39,054 bases of DNA from an uncultured Collinsella sp. (GTDB lineage: Bacteria; Actinomycetota; Coriobacteriia; Coriobacteriales; Coriobacteriaceae). Both the position numbers and the translations under genes were made by a program. Positions 14,398 to 22,432 of this stretch are shown here, piece after piece. The stretch covers positions 1 through 39,054 of the forward strand of contig CAUBMI010000012.1 of the NCBI GenBank assembly GCA_958436995.1, read 5' to 3'. A model generated the notes under the pieces. It was not told the DNA's origin, searched no databases, and saw only the letters and a list, made by a program, of their open reading frames with translations. Position 1 is the first letter of the stretch. Each line of letters begins with the position of its first letter.

Positions 14398-15960
14398 TTA
14401 CTCCATACCCAGTAGCTCGCGCATCTGGGTTGCGTAGTTAGATGCCATGTTGCCGTAGACAATCTGCACGCCGCCGTTGACATGCACGATGCCACGCGCT
14501 TCGAGCTTTTCGGTAAACTCGGCGTCATCAACCACCTTGTCACAGTCATTGAGCTGGATGCGCAGACGGGTGAAGCAGGCCTCGACAGACTTAATATTGT
14601 TGTCGCCGCCCACTGCCTCAACGATGGCGGGAATGAGGTCGCTGATCACAGTCTTGGGAGCCTTTGCGGCCTCATCGTCGGACTCTTCCTCGCGGCCAGG
14701 GGTCTTAAGGTCCTTCTTAAGGATGATGAACTTGAAGACGAAGTAGTACACCACGAAGTAGATGGGGCCGAGGAACAGGATAACCTGCCAGTTGGAGCCC
14801 TTGGCTGCACCCATAATGCCGTTAAAGATCAACGACAAGAGCGGGCCGCCGAAGGACGCGGAGCCAGCCACGTTGAACTGCAGGATATAGGTCAGCGCAT
14901 AAGCAAGACCAGCCATGAGAGCGTGGAACACGTAGAGGATGGGCGCGATAAACAGGAAGGAGTACTCGAGCGGCTCGGTAATGCCGGAGAGGATGCAAGG
15001 CACCACGATGGCGATCATGAGTGCTGCGGTCTTCTTCTTGTTCTTGGGAAGCGCCGTCTTGTAGAAGGCGAGTGCAGCGCCAGGTAGGCCGAACATGGCG
15101 AAGATAACCTTGCCGTTCATGACAAAACGGCTGACCTCGATGTTAAACGGCGTGCTGGGAGAGCCCAGGATCGCGTTGTAGATATTGATAGCGCCCTGAA
15201 CAGTCTGGCCGTCGATGGTCTCGACGCCACCGAGCGACGTGAAGAAGAACGGCAAATAGACAAAGTGATGCAGGCCAAAAGGCAGGAGCATGCGCTCGCC
15301 GGCGCCGTAGACAAATGCACCAAAGGCACCCGTAGTCTTGATGAACTCGGACAGCGCACCGAGAGCGTTCTGAATAAACGGGAAAACAAAGGACATGACC
15401 AATGCGAGGATGCTGCATGAGAGCAGCGTCACCGCCGGGATAAAGCGCGTACCGTTGAAGATGGAGAACACGGCAGGCAGCTCAATCTTGTAGTAACGGT
15501 TATGCAACCATGCGACGATTGCGCCCACCAGAAGACCGCCGATAACGCCAGTGTCGAGCGTGGTGATGCCGAGGATCGTGCTCTGGCCCGTCGTAAGATT
15601 CGCGGGATCGATAACGCCAGTCGCCGTAAGGAACGTGCCCATCACGGAATTCATGCACATGTAGCCCAAAAAGCCACAAAGCGCCGCGGTAGCCTTCTCG
15701 GACTTGGCGAAGCCATAGGCGAGACAAATCGAGAAGATAACCGGGATGTTGCTCATAACGATGCCGGCAGCGGCCTTGAGAATCGAAAAGAAAATCGCAA
15801 AGCCCGGAGCAGCAAGCCAGGGAACAGCTGCCGTAAGAGTGGGGCTGGTAAAGGCATTACCAAAGCCCTGAAGGATGCCGGCAATTGGCAGAATCAGCAC
15901 GGGCGTCATGAGGACTTTGCCCAGGCGCTGGAACTTTGCCAGCAGCTCATCTTTGTTCAT
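14398..15960 (-). CDS. glvC: PTS transporter subunit EIICB, glucose family, probably alpha-glucoside (maltose) specific
   Basis: 520 residues: EIIC membrane domain (about 1-420, starting with the usual LMTPVLILPIAGILQGFG) followed by a linker and an EIIB domain with phospho-accepting Cys462 in VEACFTRLRI. GAGERMLLPFGLHHFVYLP is the conserved EIIC loop. There is no EIIA domain, so it must use a IIA encoded elsewhere. It imports and phosphorylates the sugar. Specificity for alpha-glucosides follows from the adjoining GH4 gene, as in Bacillus malA/malP (glvA/glvC). ATG 15960 has SD AAGAGGGG. It lies 82 nt behind the GH4 gene with a hairpin in between. Confidence 0.88.
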   Translation of the reverse strand: MNKDELLAKFQRLGKVLMTPVLILPIAGILQGFGNAFTSPTLTAAVPWLAAPGFAIFFSILKAAAGIVMSNIPVIFSICLAYGFAKSEKATAALCGFLGYMCMNSVMGTFLTATGVIDPANLTTGQSTILGITTLDTGVIGGLLVGAIVAWLHNRYYKIELPAVFSIFNGTRFIPAVTLLSCSILALVMSFVFPFIQNALGALSEFIKTTGAFGAFVYGAGERMLLPFGLHHFVYLPFFFTSLGGVETIDGQTVQGAINIYNAILGSPSTPFNIEVSRFVMNGKVIFAMFGLPGAALAFYKTALPKNKKKTAALMIAIVVPCILSGITEPLEYSFLFIAPILYVFHALMAGLAYALTYILQFNVAGSASFGGPLLSLIFNGIMGAAKGSNWQVILFLGPIYFVVYYFVFKFIILKKDLKTPGREEESDDEAAKAPKTVISDLIPAIVEAVGGDNNIKSVEACFTRLRIQLNDCDKVVDDAEFTEKLEARGIVHVNGGVQIVYGNMASNYATQMRELLGME

Positions 15961-15982
15961 GGGATACCCCTCTTAAAGAAAC

Positions 15983-16013
15983 GGGGCGTGCAGCTCTACA
16001 GCCCACACGCCCC
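15983..16013 (-). terminator. Intercistronic hairpin between GH4 and PTS genes
   Basis: Minus-strand GGGGCGTG / CACGCCCC arms followed by GTTTCTTT. The weak T-run suggests partial termination or mRNA stabilisation, giving unequal expression of the two genes. Confidence 0.5.
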
Positions 16014-16042
16014 ATAACAGTTATCAAGCGCTATGGAACTAG

Positions 16043-17368
16043 CTACTTAAGCTCCGGCCAGTAATCCTTATTGGCCTCGATGAGCTTGTCGAGCACTTTG
16101 CGAGCCTTCTTGGCGTCACCGACCAGACGATTAAGCGTGAGTGCCTGCAGAGCCTTCTCGTAGGAACCCTCCATCCAAGCCTCAACAGTCAGGCGCTCAT
16201 AGGCGTACTGATTCTCCATAAGGCCGCGATAGAAGGTACCGATCTTGCCAACAGCATAGGGCTGCGGGCCATTGGCGCCCACGCTTGCCGCGACCTCGAC
16301 CATGGCGTCATCGGGCATACCCTCGATAATGCCGTTGTTGGGCACGATGACAATGAAGGTCTTGTTGGTGTTGCGATAAATGGCCGAGGTGATTTCCACG
16401 ATCATATCGCCATGAGCATCGTTCTGCACAACCGAGGAGTTCTTTGCGGTGCCGACTTTGGCAACACGCTCGCACTCGGCGAACACGCGCTTCTCACGAC
16501 CGTTGATAACCTCGTCGGAGCGAGTGTAGTCGGGGTCGAGGTGAGCGACCTTGTACTCGGGATACAGATAGTACTGCAGATAAGTGTTGGGCAGATAGTC
16601 GGGGAAGTCCTCGAGCATGTCCTTGACCATGGCGTAGGTATCAAGCCAGGACTGGTCACGCTGCTCGGCATCGGCAGGAAGGAAGCCGTTCTTCTCCGTG
16701 TACTCCTTAATCTGCGGGACGAGGTCATGGCCCTCTTCATCGTAGATGTGCTTGAACCAACCGAAGTGATTGAGGCCAAAGTACACGGGCTCCGTCTTGC
16801 TCATATCGCGACCGAGCAGGCGACCGTAAGAGCGCATGAGGTTGACGGGCTGATCGCAGATGTTGAGGACGCGATGCTCGTCGGGCAGGACGCGCTCGAG
16901 ACCATATGCCACAATAGCAGCCGGGTTGGTGTAGTTGATAATCCACGCCTCCGGGCTATGAGCGCGAACGTCGTTGACGATCTCAACCATGTCATGCATG
17001 GAGCGCATACCGTAAGCCATGCCGCCAGGGCCCACCGTTTCCTGGCCGATGATTCCCATATGCAGCGGAATCTTCTCGTCCTTGCTACGCATCTCGTAGC
17101 CGCCGGTACGAATCTGGCAGAGCACAAAGTCGACGTCGGTGTAAGCCTCGTCCTTATCGGTGGTGTAACCGAACTCCACACCGGGCTCCTCCTCGGCGAA
17201 GAGGATCTTGCCAAACTCGCCGATCGGACGCTGACGCTCGGCATCGATGTCATAGAGCATCACGCGGTTCAGCGGCAGAATGTCCATGTGCTTGGTCAGG
17301 GCTTTAAGAATGCCAGGGCACCACGTGGAGCCGCCGCCAACGATCACAATATTGAGCTTATCCTTCAT
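16043..17368 (-). CDS. glvA: GH4 6-phospho-alpha-glucosidase
   Basis: 441 residues, the same length I recall for Bacillus GlvA. NAD+- and Mn2+-dependent glycosidase that splits maltose 6-phosphate and related phospho-alpha-glucosides from the PTS. Visible: dinucleotide loop GGGSTWCPG at 11-19, NYTNPAAIV at 145-153, metal ligands Cys171 and His201, Asp172 as proposed acid, and NTYLQYYLYP (261-270) around the catalytic Tyr. CDQP rather than CNVP after the Cys favours the alpha-glucosidase branch over 6-phospho-beta-glucosidases. ATG 17368 follows GGAGG. It is first in a two-gene operon with the PTS permease and diverges from the RpiR gene. Confidence 0.9.
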   Translation of the reverse strand: MKDKLNIVIVGGGSTWCPGILKALTKHMDILPLNRVMLYDIDAERQRPIGEFGKILFAEEEPGVEFGYTTDKDEAYTDVDFVLCQIRTGGYEMRSKDEKIPLHMGIIGQETVGPGGMAYGMRSMHDMVEIVNDVRAHSPEAWIINYTNPAAIVAYGLERVLPDEHRVLNICDQPVNLMRSYGRLLGRDMSKTEPVYFGLNHFGWFKHIYDEEGHDLVPQIKEYTEKNGFLPADAEQRDQSWLDTYAMVKDMLEDFPDYLPNTYLQYYLYPEYKVAHLDPDYTRSDEVINGREKRVFAECERVAKVGTAKNSSVVQNDAHGDMIVEITSAIYRNTNKTFIVIVPNNGIIEGMPDDAMVEVAASVGANGPQPYAVGKIGTFYRGLMENQYAYERLTVEAWMEGSYEKALQALTLNRLVGDAKKARKVLDKLIEANKDYWPELK

Positions 17369-17666
17369 GTTCCGTCCCTCCAGGGTTGGCTGATCGGTGT
17401 TCTCGAAGACCTTGGGCTCCGCGGTTGTCCTCGGCTTGCTTCGTTTCGATTGATATTTTGCGACATAAGGTCATTTGCGAATCCCCGTGTGGGCCAATGC
17501 GAAACGGGGACACATGATTTCGCTCACGACACAGATATGTGTAGGCAGACACGCGCGTTTGCCCAGTTCATGGGCAATAGGCAATCTTGACCGACTACCG
17601 ATTTCTCACCTGGCTACACAAAGCGGTACCATATGTACGGCGAGATGCGAGGGGCTGAAACATCTT
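17369..17666. promoter_or_regulatory. Divergent control region between GH4 and rpiR
   Basis: About 300 nt, AT-richer than its neighbours. It contains three near-repeats of TTGCGA/TGCGAA (17457-17464, 17474-17481, 17497-17504), candidate regulator sites, and TTGACC at 17587 as a possible rpiR -35. I could not pick a clear -10 for either direction. No ORF in it looks like a gene. Confidence 0.35.
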
Positions 17667-18416
17667 ATGAAAGATCAAGAATCTTTTTATGATCATGTGC
17701 GAGCTGGCGAGAGCAAGCTCAACGATCTCGAAAGCGAGATCATGCGCTACATCATCGAGCTGCGTGATGATATTGACGATGTCACGCTTAAGAGCGTTGC
17801 TGAACGGTTCTTCGTCGCTCCCAATACAATCGTCAGGCTTGCCCATAAGCTTGGCTTCTCGGGGTTTACGGAGCTCAAACAATCGTATTCCGCCTCGCTC
17901 GACCGCAATCGATTCACTATCGAGGCACTTCCTCTTGATACCCAGCTCGTACAGACCAAAGATCTGCTTAACGACAGGGTCATCGATTCGGTTGTGAGTC
18001 TTATCCAGGATGCCTCGCATATCGTGTTCTTCTGCTCGGGCTTTTCGAAATACCCGTGCCTCGAGATGGCTGAAAAGCTCAAAATAATGGGCAAGAACAC
18101 CGATACGCTCAGTGAACGTCATGTCATGAGGCATTACGCAGAGCTCCTCGGCAAAAACGACCTGGTCTTCAGCGTTTCCGTAAGCGGCGAGACGCAGGTG
18201 TCTATTGACGCCACATCGATAGCCAAAACGCGCTGATGCAAGGTCGTCACACTCACCGGCTTTTCTCGAAATTCTCTCTCGAAACTAGCCGACTACCCTA
18301 TCTACACCGTGCAAAAAGAAATCCGCTTGGGCAGCATGGACCTCGACAGTCGATTGATGTTCTATTACGTTTTCGAATTGATATTTGAGCGTTACTTCAA
18401 ACTGGCCAAGAAATAA
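17667..18416 (+). pseudogene. RpiR family regulator interrupted by an in-frame TGA
   Basis: From ATG 17667 the frame encodes an N-terminal RpiR helix-turn-helix (VAERFFVAPNTIVRLAHKLG) and most of a SIS sugar-phosphate-binding domain (HIVFFCSGFSKYPCLEMAEK, SVSVSGET). At codon 190 (18234-18236) a TGA interrupts it. The same frame then continues for 59 codons with ordinary SIS C-terminal sequence (CKVVTLTGFSRNSLSKLADY ... FERYFKLAKK) to TAA at 18414. In related proteins this position is usually Gly, so GGA to TGA is the simplest origin. The 189-residue product keeps the DNA-binding domain but lacks the end of the sensor. It would regulate the divergent GH4/PTS operon. A sequencing error cannot be excluded. 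Confidence 0.85.
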
Positions 18417-18476
18417 AACTCTGTATGCGCCCGGCTTCGACTCTTTAGCAGCCCTCTATATGAAAGGTATCGTCCT

Positions 18477-18923
18477 ATGCAACGCGTACTGTTTATCTGC
18501 CATGGGAATATCTGCCGCTCGACGATGGCTGAGTCGGTGTTTACTGAGCTGGTGCGCCGTGCCGGGCGCGAGGCGGAGTTCGTCATTGATTCTGCTGCGA
18601 CCTCGACTGAGGAGATCGGCAACCCGCCGCATCACGGTACCGTTGCCAAGCTGCGCGAGGTCGGGATTCCCGTCGTAGCACATCGCGCGCGCCAGGTGCG
18701 TCGCGCGGAGTATGGCGACTGGGATCACATTGTCTATATGGATGCTGAGAACGCGCGCGGCCTGCGTCGCATCTTTGGCGACGACCCCGACGGCAAGATT
18801 ACGCGCTTGCTCGATTGGACCGAGCGCCCCGGCGACGTGGCCGATCCCTGGTATACCGGCAATTTCGATGCCACCTACCGCGACGTGCTCGCCGGCTGCA
18901 CCGCTATGCTCGAGCAGCTGTAG
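18477..18923 (+). CDS. Low-molecular-weight protein tyrosine phosphatase
   Basis: 148 residues, the family's usual size, cytoplasmic. The P-loop CX5R is CHGNICRS with nucleophile Cys8 and Arg14. The general acid is Asp123 in DPWY. It removes phosphate from protein Tyr or arginine-like residues; in bacteria it is often linked to capsule or stress control, but no kinase or polysaccharide genes are adjacent. ATG 18477 has GAAAGG about 9 nt upstream. It starts 60 nt after the broken rpiR gene and appears monocistronic. Confidence 0.92.
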   Translation: MQRVLFICHGNICRSTMAESVFTELVRRAGREAEFVIDSAATSTEEIGNPPHHGTVAKLREVGIPVVAHRARQVRRAEYGDWDHIVYMDAENARGLRRIFGDDPDGKITRLLDWTERPGDVADPWYTGNFDATYRDVLAGCTAMLEQL

Positions 18924-18959
18924 GTTCACCTCGTGAGCCGCGTCATCGGCATACAGATC

Positions 18960-19023
18960 GAGCGTGGATTTTCTCCCACTTTGAGCATTCAAGTGCGCTC
19001 TAGACGGGAGAAAATCCACGCTC
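18960..19023. repeat. 64-bp inverted repeat, family C, copy 1
   Basis: Perfect 18-bp arms GAGCGTGGATTTTCTCCC (18960-18977) and GGGAGAAAATCCACGCTC (19006-19023) around ACTTTGAG... loop sequence. It is related to the element at 20631-20723. Confidence 0.85.
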
Positions 19024-19041
19024 ATTATCTCGGATAGCGGA

Positions 19042-19070
19042 TGCGACAAAGGCACTATCCCTTTGTCGCG
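19042..19070. repeat. 29-bp palindromic repeat, family B, at the ATPase gene end
   Basis: TGCGACAAAGGCACTATCCC with right arm TTTGTCGCG. A partial echo (GGGGACTGTCCCT) follows at 19073-19085 next to the ATPase stop codon. Confidence 0.75.
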
Positions 19071-19083
19071 TCGGGGACTGTCC

Positions 19084-20445
19084 CTAGACCGGCTTGACCT
19101 CCAGCTTTATCCCCTCGGCACAGGAGTCACCCAAAACATCCGAAAGGGCCCAGGTCGCATATAGCGGCAAATAAAGAACAGCTCCGCTGCGTTCAACGTT
19201 GCCTCTCGAGAAAACAATCCCGAGCCTTACACCATATTCGGCCGTATCAAGCACATGGCCGAGCGCGGCGTGCGCGTGGTAATAGGAACCCGATTTAACC
19301 TCGATCGGAACAGCCGTTCCATCCGGTCCGTCGACCACAAAGTCCACTTCGCCGCGCTTCTTTGTCTGATAGTAGTAAAGCTGGCGATTTTGGGCAGTCA
19401 GCTGCTGGGCCACCACGTTTTCGTAAATACCGCCCAGATTGGGTTCCTTGCTATCAAGATACGCCGCCTGGGCGACGCCAACGGGGTAGCGCGCCATCAA
19501 CATGCCCGTATCCGATTGGTATAGCTTGAACTGCGATGGCCGTGCCGTCTTGAGCAGGGGCGACTTTGGCTCGGTTACGATATCCGCCTTGAGAGCAACG
19601 CCGGCATCGACAAGCCAGACAAAATCTCGCTGGTACTTGTCGTAATGCGCCTTGGGGTCAATGGAATTGAGCACGAAGCGTTTGTTTTCGGCCTCGAGCA
19701 TAATAGGGAGCTGATCGTAAATGCTCTGCACCTGAAGGGCTCGCCCGCTTGCATACTTGGAGATATCCCGCCGGTACTGTTCGTTGAGCTCTGACTGTAG
19801 CTGACGAACAGAGGCAAGGTCGCCCCGCGTGTCAAGGAAACGCTGCACGACCTCTGGCATTCCACCGACAACGGTATAGGTCCTGAAGTTTGCCATCATC
19901 GCGTCGTGAATGTAATCAGGAATGGGCTTCTCGCTGATACACGCGTCGCGTATCGTTTGGCGAGCTCCCTCGCTCACCCCGATCGCCCAGCAAAACTCCT
20001 CAAAATCGAGCGGGAACAACCTAAGCTCGTGAACATATCCCACGGGATAGGACCTAACGCCCTTGAACTGGGTCCCGAGCATTGACCCCGAAAACGCCCA
20101 GCGGCACCTCCCGTCCTCAACAAGGAACTTTGCCATCGTCATGATGTCGGGGGCCTCTTGGACCTCATCGATAAACACGAGCGTTTTGCCCGGTGCTATC
20201 GGCTTTCCCGAGAGAAGCGTCACCCTGCTGATGAAATCGTCGGCATCCCGTGCCTCGAGAAGAGCATCTTTTGCCTGGCGATTTTCCGCGAGATTGAGCT
20301 CGATATAGGTTGCGTAGTTTGACTTACCGAACTCGCGAATCGAGTAGCTCTTACCGATTTGGCGAGAACCCGTGACGAACAACGCCTTTCGTTCAATGGA
20401 TCTCTGCCAACAATCAAGCTCATCAGCGATTTTCCTGCGAAACAT
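19084..20445 (-). CDS. AAA-fold ATPase with DUF4143 domain
   Basis: 453 residues from ATG 20445 (SD GGGAG, 5-nt spacing). Walker A GSRQIGKS at 26-33, Walker B TLVFIDEVQ at 88-96, a sensor-like AFSGSMLG, then a winged-helix-like middle and a C-terminal DUF4143 region with GGIYENVVAQQL, GEVDFVVD and PIEVKSG, reminiscent of the PD-(D/E)XK fold. The family is widespread and poorly understood; mobile-element and defence links have been suggested. The reading frame stays open upstream to 20574 through three 33-bp repeats, but the SD and usual MFRRK-type start favour 20445. No partner gene is next to it. Confidence 0.85.
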   Translation of the reverse strand: MFRRKIADELDCWQRSIERKALFVTGSRQIGKSYSIREFGKSNYATYIELNLAENRQAKDALLEARDADDFISRVTLLSGKPIAPGKTLVFIDEVQEAPDIMTMAKFLVEDGRCRWAFSGSMLGTQFKGVRSYPVGYVHELRLFPLDFEEFCWAIGVSEGARQTIRDACISEKPIPDYIHDAMMANFRTYTVVGGMPEVVQRFLDTRGDLASVRQLQSELNEQYRRDISKYASGRALQVQSIYDQLPIMLEAENKRFVLNSIDPKAHYDKYQRDFVWLVDAGVALKADIVTEPKSPLLKTARPSQFKLYQSDTGMLMARYPVGVAQAAYLDSKEPNLGGIYENVVAQQLTAQNRQLYYYQTKKRGEVDFVVDGPDGTAVPIEVKSGSYYHAHAALGHVLDTAEYGVRLGIVFSRGNVERSGAVLYLPLYATWALSDVLGDSCAEGIKLEVKPV

Positions 20446-20470
20446 AAGCTCTCCCATCGCCTCGATAAAT

Positions 20471-20569
20471 GAAATGCAGATATTTATATCGACTATTATC
20501 GATGAAATGCAGAGATTTTTAGTACCGAAATTTGATGAAATGCAGAAATTTGAGCTTACTCGCGCACAG
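20471..20569. repeat. Three 33-bp direct repeats upstream of the DUF4143 ATPase
   Basis: GAAATGCAGA occurs at 20471, 20504 and 20537, exactly 33 bp apart, each followed by an ATTT-containing tail and preceded by GAT or AAT. The array starts 26 bp before the ATPase ATG in AT-rich DNA. It is probably an operator array; 33 bp is close to three helical turns. Confidence 0.75.
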
Positions 20570-20630
20570 AGCAACGACGCGTGCGCCTAAGCATGGGCAT
20601 AAGTGAGGTCGGGATTCTCGCATACAAATC

Positions 20631-20723
20631 GAGCGAGGACTATCTCCCACTTTGAGTGCGAAATTGCGCCCAAAACGGGAGATAATCCACGCTCGATATT
20701 TCGACGGGAGAAAATCCTCGCTC
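20631..20723. repeat. Inverted repeat, family C, copy 2 with a duplicated right arm
   Basis: Left arm 20631-20648, right arm 20677-20694, and a second right arm GGGAGAAAATCCTCGCTC at 20706-20723. The extra arm pairs better with the left arm at the GAGCGAGGA end. Flanking ATACAAATC matches ATACAGATC before copy 1. Confidence 0.8.
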
Positions 20724-20725
20724 GG

Positions 20726-21055
20726 TTACTCGTCGACGATCTCGGCAAGCCAGACGTTCAGAGTATCGACCTCGGGGCAGCAGAACTTTGCCGTACCGGG
20801 CTCGTTTCCAGGCACGGTTCCGCCGTAGCGCAGGATATCGATATAGGGAAAGCCCACGTGGCAGGCCATGGAGCACATCTTGCCGCGATCGCGGTCGAAG
20901 TCAAAAACGTCGCCCGGCTTGTGACCGTGGTGGCAGTGGCACGTCCCCAGCTGGTCCACGCAGCTCACGCGGATACGCGGCCGCTTGCCACGCGGCGCGC
21001 CGAGCGGCCTGTTCTCGCCCGCAGGCTTGACGCCGTCCTCGCCAGCATTACTCAT
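20726..21055 (-). CDS. TIGR04076 family protein
   Basis: 109 residues from ATG 21055. The middle and C-terminus match the TIGR04076 pattern: a Cys/His cluster (SCVDQLGTCHCHHGHKPGDV), a central MCSMAC and a late CCPE. The conserved cysteines suggest metal or redox chemistry, but the family function is unknown. The start overlaps the pyridoxamine kinase stop by 8 nt, so translation is probably coupled. The long Cys-free N-terminus (about 25 residues) looks unstructured. Confidence 0.75.
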   Translation of the reverse strand: MSNAGEDGVKPAGENRPLGAPRGKRPRIRVSCVDQLGTCHCHHGHKPGDVFDFDRDRGKMCSMACHVGFPYIDILRYGGTVPGNEPGTAKFCCPEVDTLNVWLAEIVDE

Positions 21056-21872
21056 GGTCAATCACATCCAGGCAGGCCTCGATGGGAAGGCCAGCCGACT
21101 TGTCCTCTTGGTCGGCATTGCGCTCGATAAGCTCAGCCACCACACGCATGGCATCGGACGTCGCGCGCTGCAGACTCCAACCTGCCATAACGCGGCCCAT
21201 GAGCACCGCCGAGAACGTATCGCCCGTACCCGGGAAATAGACCGGAATGAGCTCAAAGGGAATCGTGAAGTACTCCCCCGCCACATGGTCGTAACCGATA
21301 ACCGCGTTCGTGCCATTTACCACGGCGCTCGTAATGACCACCGACTTGGCACCCAGCTCGCGCACGGCGTCCACAAGGGCGCGGGCCTCATCGGGCGTGA
21401 TCTGCTCTGCAATAGGCGTATCGGCGAGCAGACAGGCCTCGGTGTAGTTGGGCACCGCGTAGTCTGCGCACTCCAGCAGGTGCCGCATAAGGCCAATCGT
21501 GGACTCGGGCACACCGGCATAGAGCTTGCCGTTGTCGCCCATGATGGGATCGACGAACACCTTGGTGCCCTTTTGCGCGCGGCGGTGGCAAAAGTCCGAG
21601 ATGATACGCGTCTCTTCCTCGGTCACGATAAAGCCGGTGGAGATGGCGTCGAACTCAAAGCCGAGCTCCTCCCAGATGGCGAGGCTCTGGCGCACGTACT
21701 CGGTGGTGTCGTGGATGTAGAACTTGGGATAGTTGAGCGTATCGGACACAAGTGCCGTCGGCAGGTTATGGATACGGTAGCCCATGTGCGACAGCACCGG
21801 CAGCATGGCGGAAAGCGCGACCTTGCCGTAGCCGCACATATCGTTAATCAGCAGCAGCTGAGTATTCTTCAT
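21048..21872 (-). CDS. pdxY: Pyridoxamine kinase (PdxY/PdxK-like, ribokinase superfamily)
   Basis: 274 residues. Phosphorylates pyridoxal/pyridoxamine/pyridoxine in B6 salvage. It begins with INDMCGYGKVALSAMLPVLS, a PdxY-type substrate loop, and contains FVDPIMGDNGKLY and PNYTEA, plus the ribokinase anion-hole and base motif PGTGDTFSAVLMG with catalytic Asp. ATG 21872 has SD GGGAG. It is transcribed with the TIGR04076 gene that overlaps its end. Confidence 0.92.
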   Translation of the reverse strand: MKNTQLLLINDMCGYGKVALSAMLPVLSHMGYRIHNLPTALVSDTLNYPKFYIHDTTEYVRQSLAIWEELGFEFDAISTGFIVTEEETRIISDFCHRRAQKGTKVFVDPIMGDNGKLYAGVPESTIGLMRHLLECADYAVPNYTEACLLADTPIAEQITPDEARALVDAVRELGAKSVVITSAVVNGTNAVIGYDHVAGEYFTIPFELIPVYFPGTGDTFSAVLMGRVMAGWSLQRATSDAMRVVAELIERNADQEDKSAGLPIEACLDVIDHE

Positions 21873-22060
21873 GAGGGTCTCCCTTGTTTCGGGCGCGGCG
21901 CAGCAGCGCCACAGTGCGACTAAGTGTAGCGCAGGAGGCGTTGTGGGCAGAGGCGAGCGGTACGAAGGGCAAATTGTTGCGGAAAGGTTTCGGAAATGGG
22001 GGCTGTTTGCTCCATAACGGCCTAGTTGATACTACTCATATAGCGCCATTTCAAAACTAT

Positions 22061-22200
22061 GTCTATTTACTACGTTTAACCGCCCACCTCCAACCACAAC
22101 AAATTTCACTCCAACAAAACCGCAGGTAGATAGCTTGCGCTTTTTCAGAAACAGCTGTTATGGTCGGGGATGCCGGATTCATCGTAGTAATTAGGCATAG
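22061..22200. repeat. ~140-bp structured repeat, family D, copy 1
   Basis: It aligns over its length with 36603-36736: shared blocks TACTACGTTTAACCG, CAAATTTC-like, CAGGTAGA-x-x-GCTTGCG, ATGGTCG and GTAGTA-x-x-TAGG occur in the same order and spacing. Ends are diverged compared with copy 2. It lies in the 560-nt gap before the first MarR gene. Confidence 0.75.
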
Positions 22201-22308
22201 TTTTTGGCAAAGCCGCTTCGAAAGGCATCATCGCAGCCCAAAACGATACCTTTTCCTTCGTCCCCAAGGGATCAGATTGCCGCTTAGGAGCGTTTGCAGC
22301 GTCGAGCG

Positions 22309-22336
22309 GTTACGGCGTTTTACCAAACGCCGTAAC
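22309..22336. repeat. Perfect 12-bp hairpin upstream of the MarR promoter
   Basis: GTTACGGCGTTT / AAACGCCGTAAC with a TACC loop, 17 bp before the -35. It could be a terminator shielding the promoter, although the T-run is poor. Confidence 0.6.
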
Positions 22337-22353
22337 TTAATAAGTTTGGTACC

Positions 22354-22416
22354 TTGACATTTATTTCTTGCACTCCTAAATTAGTTAGGCACAAAACAAT
22401 TTCACTACCTAACTAA
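22354..22416 (+). promoter_or_regulatory. Promoter and MarR operator of the first ABC exporter operon
   Basis: TTGACA (22354-22359), 17-bp spacer, TAAATT (22377-22382). Immediately downstream is a perfect 9-bp dyad TTAGTTAGG (22381-22389) / CCTAACTAA (22408-22416). Its overlap with the -10 and start site fits autorepression by the MarR protein encoded 17 nt further on. Confidence 0.75.
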
Positions 22417-22432
22417 AGAAAGGAGCGACACC

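Noticed and set aside
18234..18236. TGA recoded as Gly or selenocysteine
   Set aside because: No other gene in the window needs such reading, no SECIS-like hairpin was recognised after it, and a single-base nonsense change is simpler.
20471..20569. CRISPR array
   Set aside because: Only three units, a core of about 10-13 bp, no true spacers and no cas genes.
20372..20590. Plus-strand frame through the 33-bp repeats
   Set aside because: It is antisense to the start of the ATPase gene; the apparent 11-residue repeat follows simply from the 33-bp DNA repeat.
22061..22200. Riboswitch leader of the MarR-ABC operon
   Set aside because: The same element occurs upstream of tex and before an intervening hairpin and full promoter here, so it is not in the leader of the ABC transcript.
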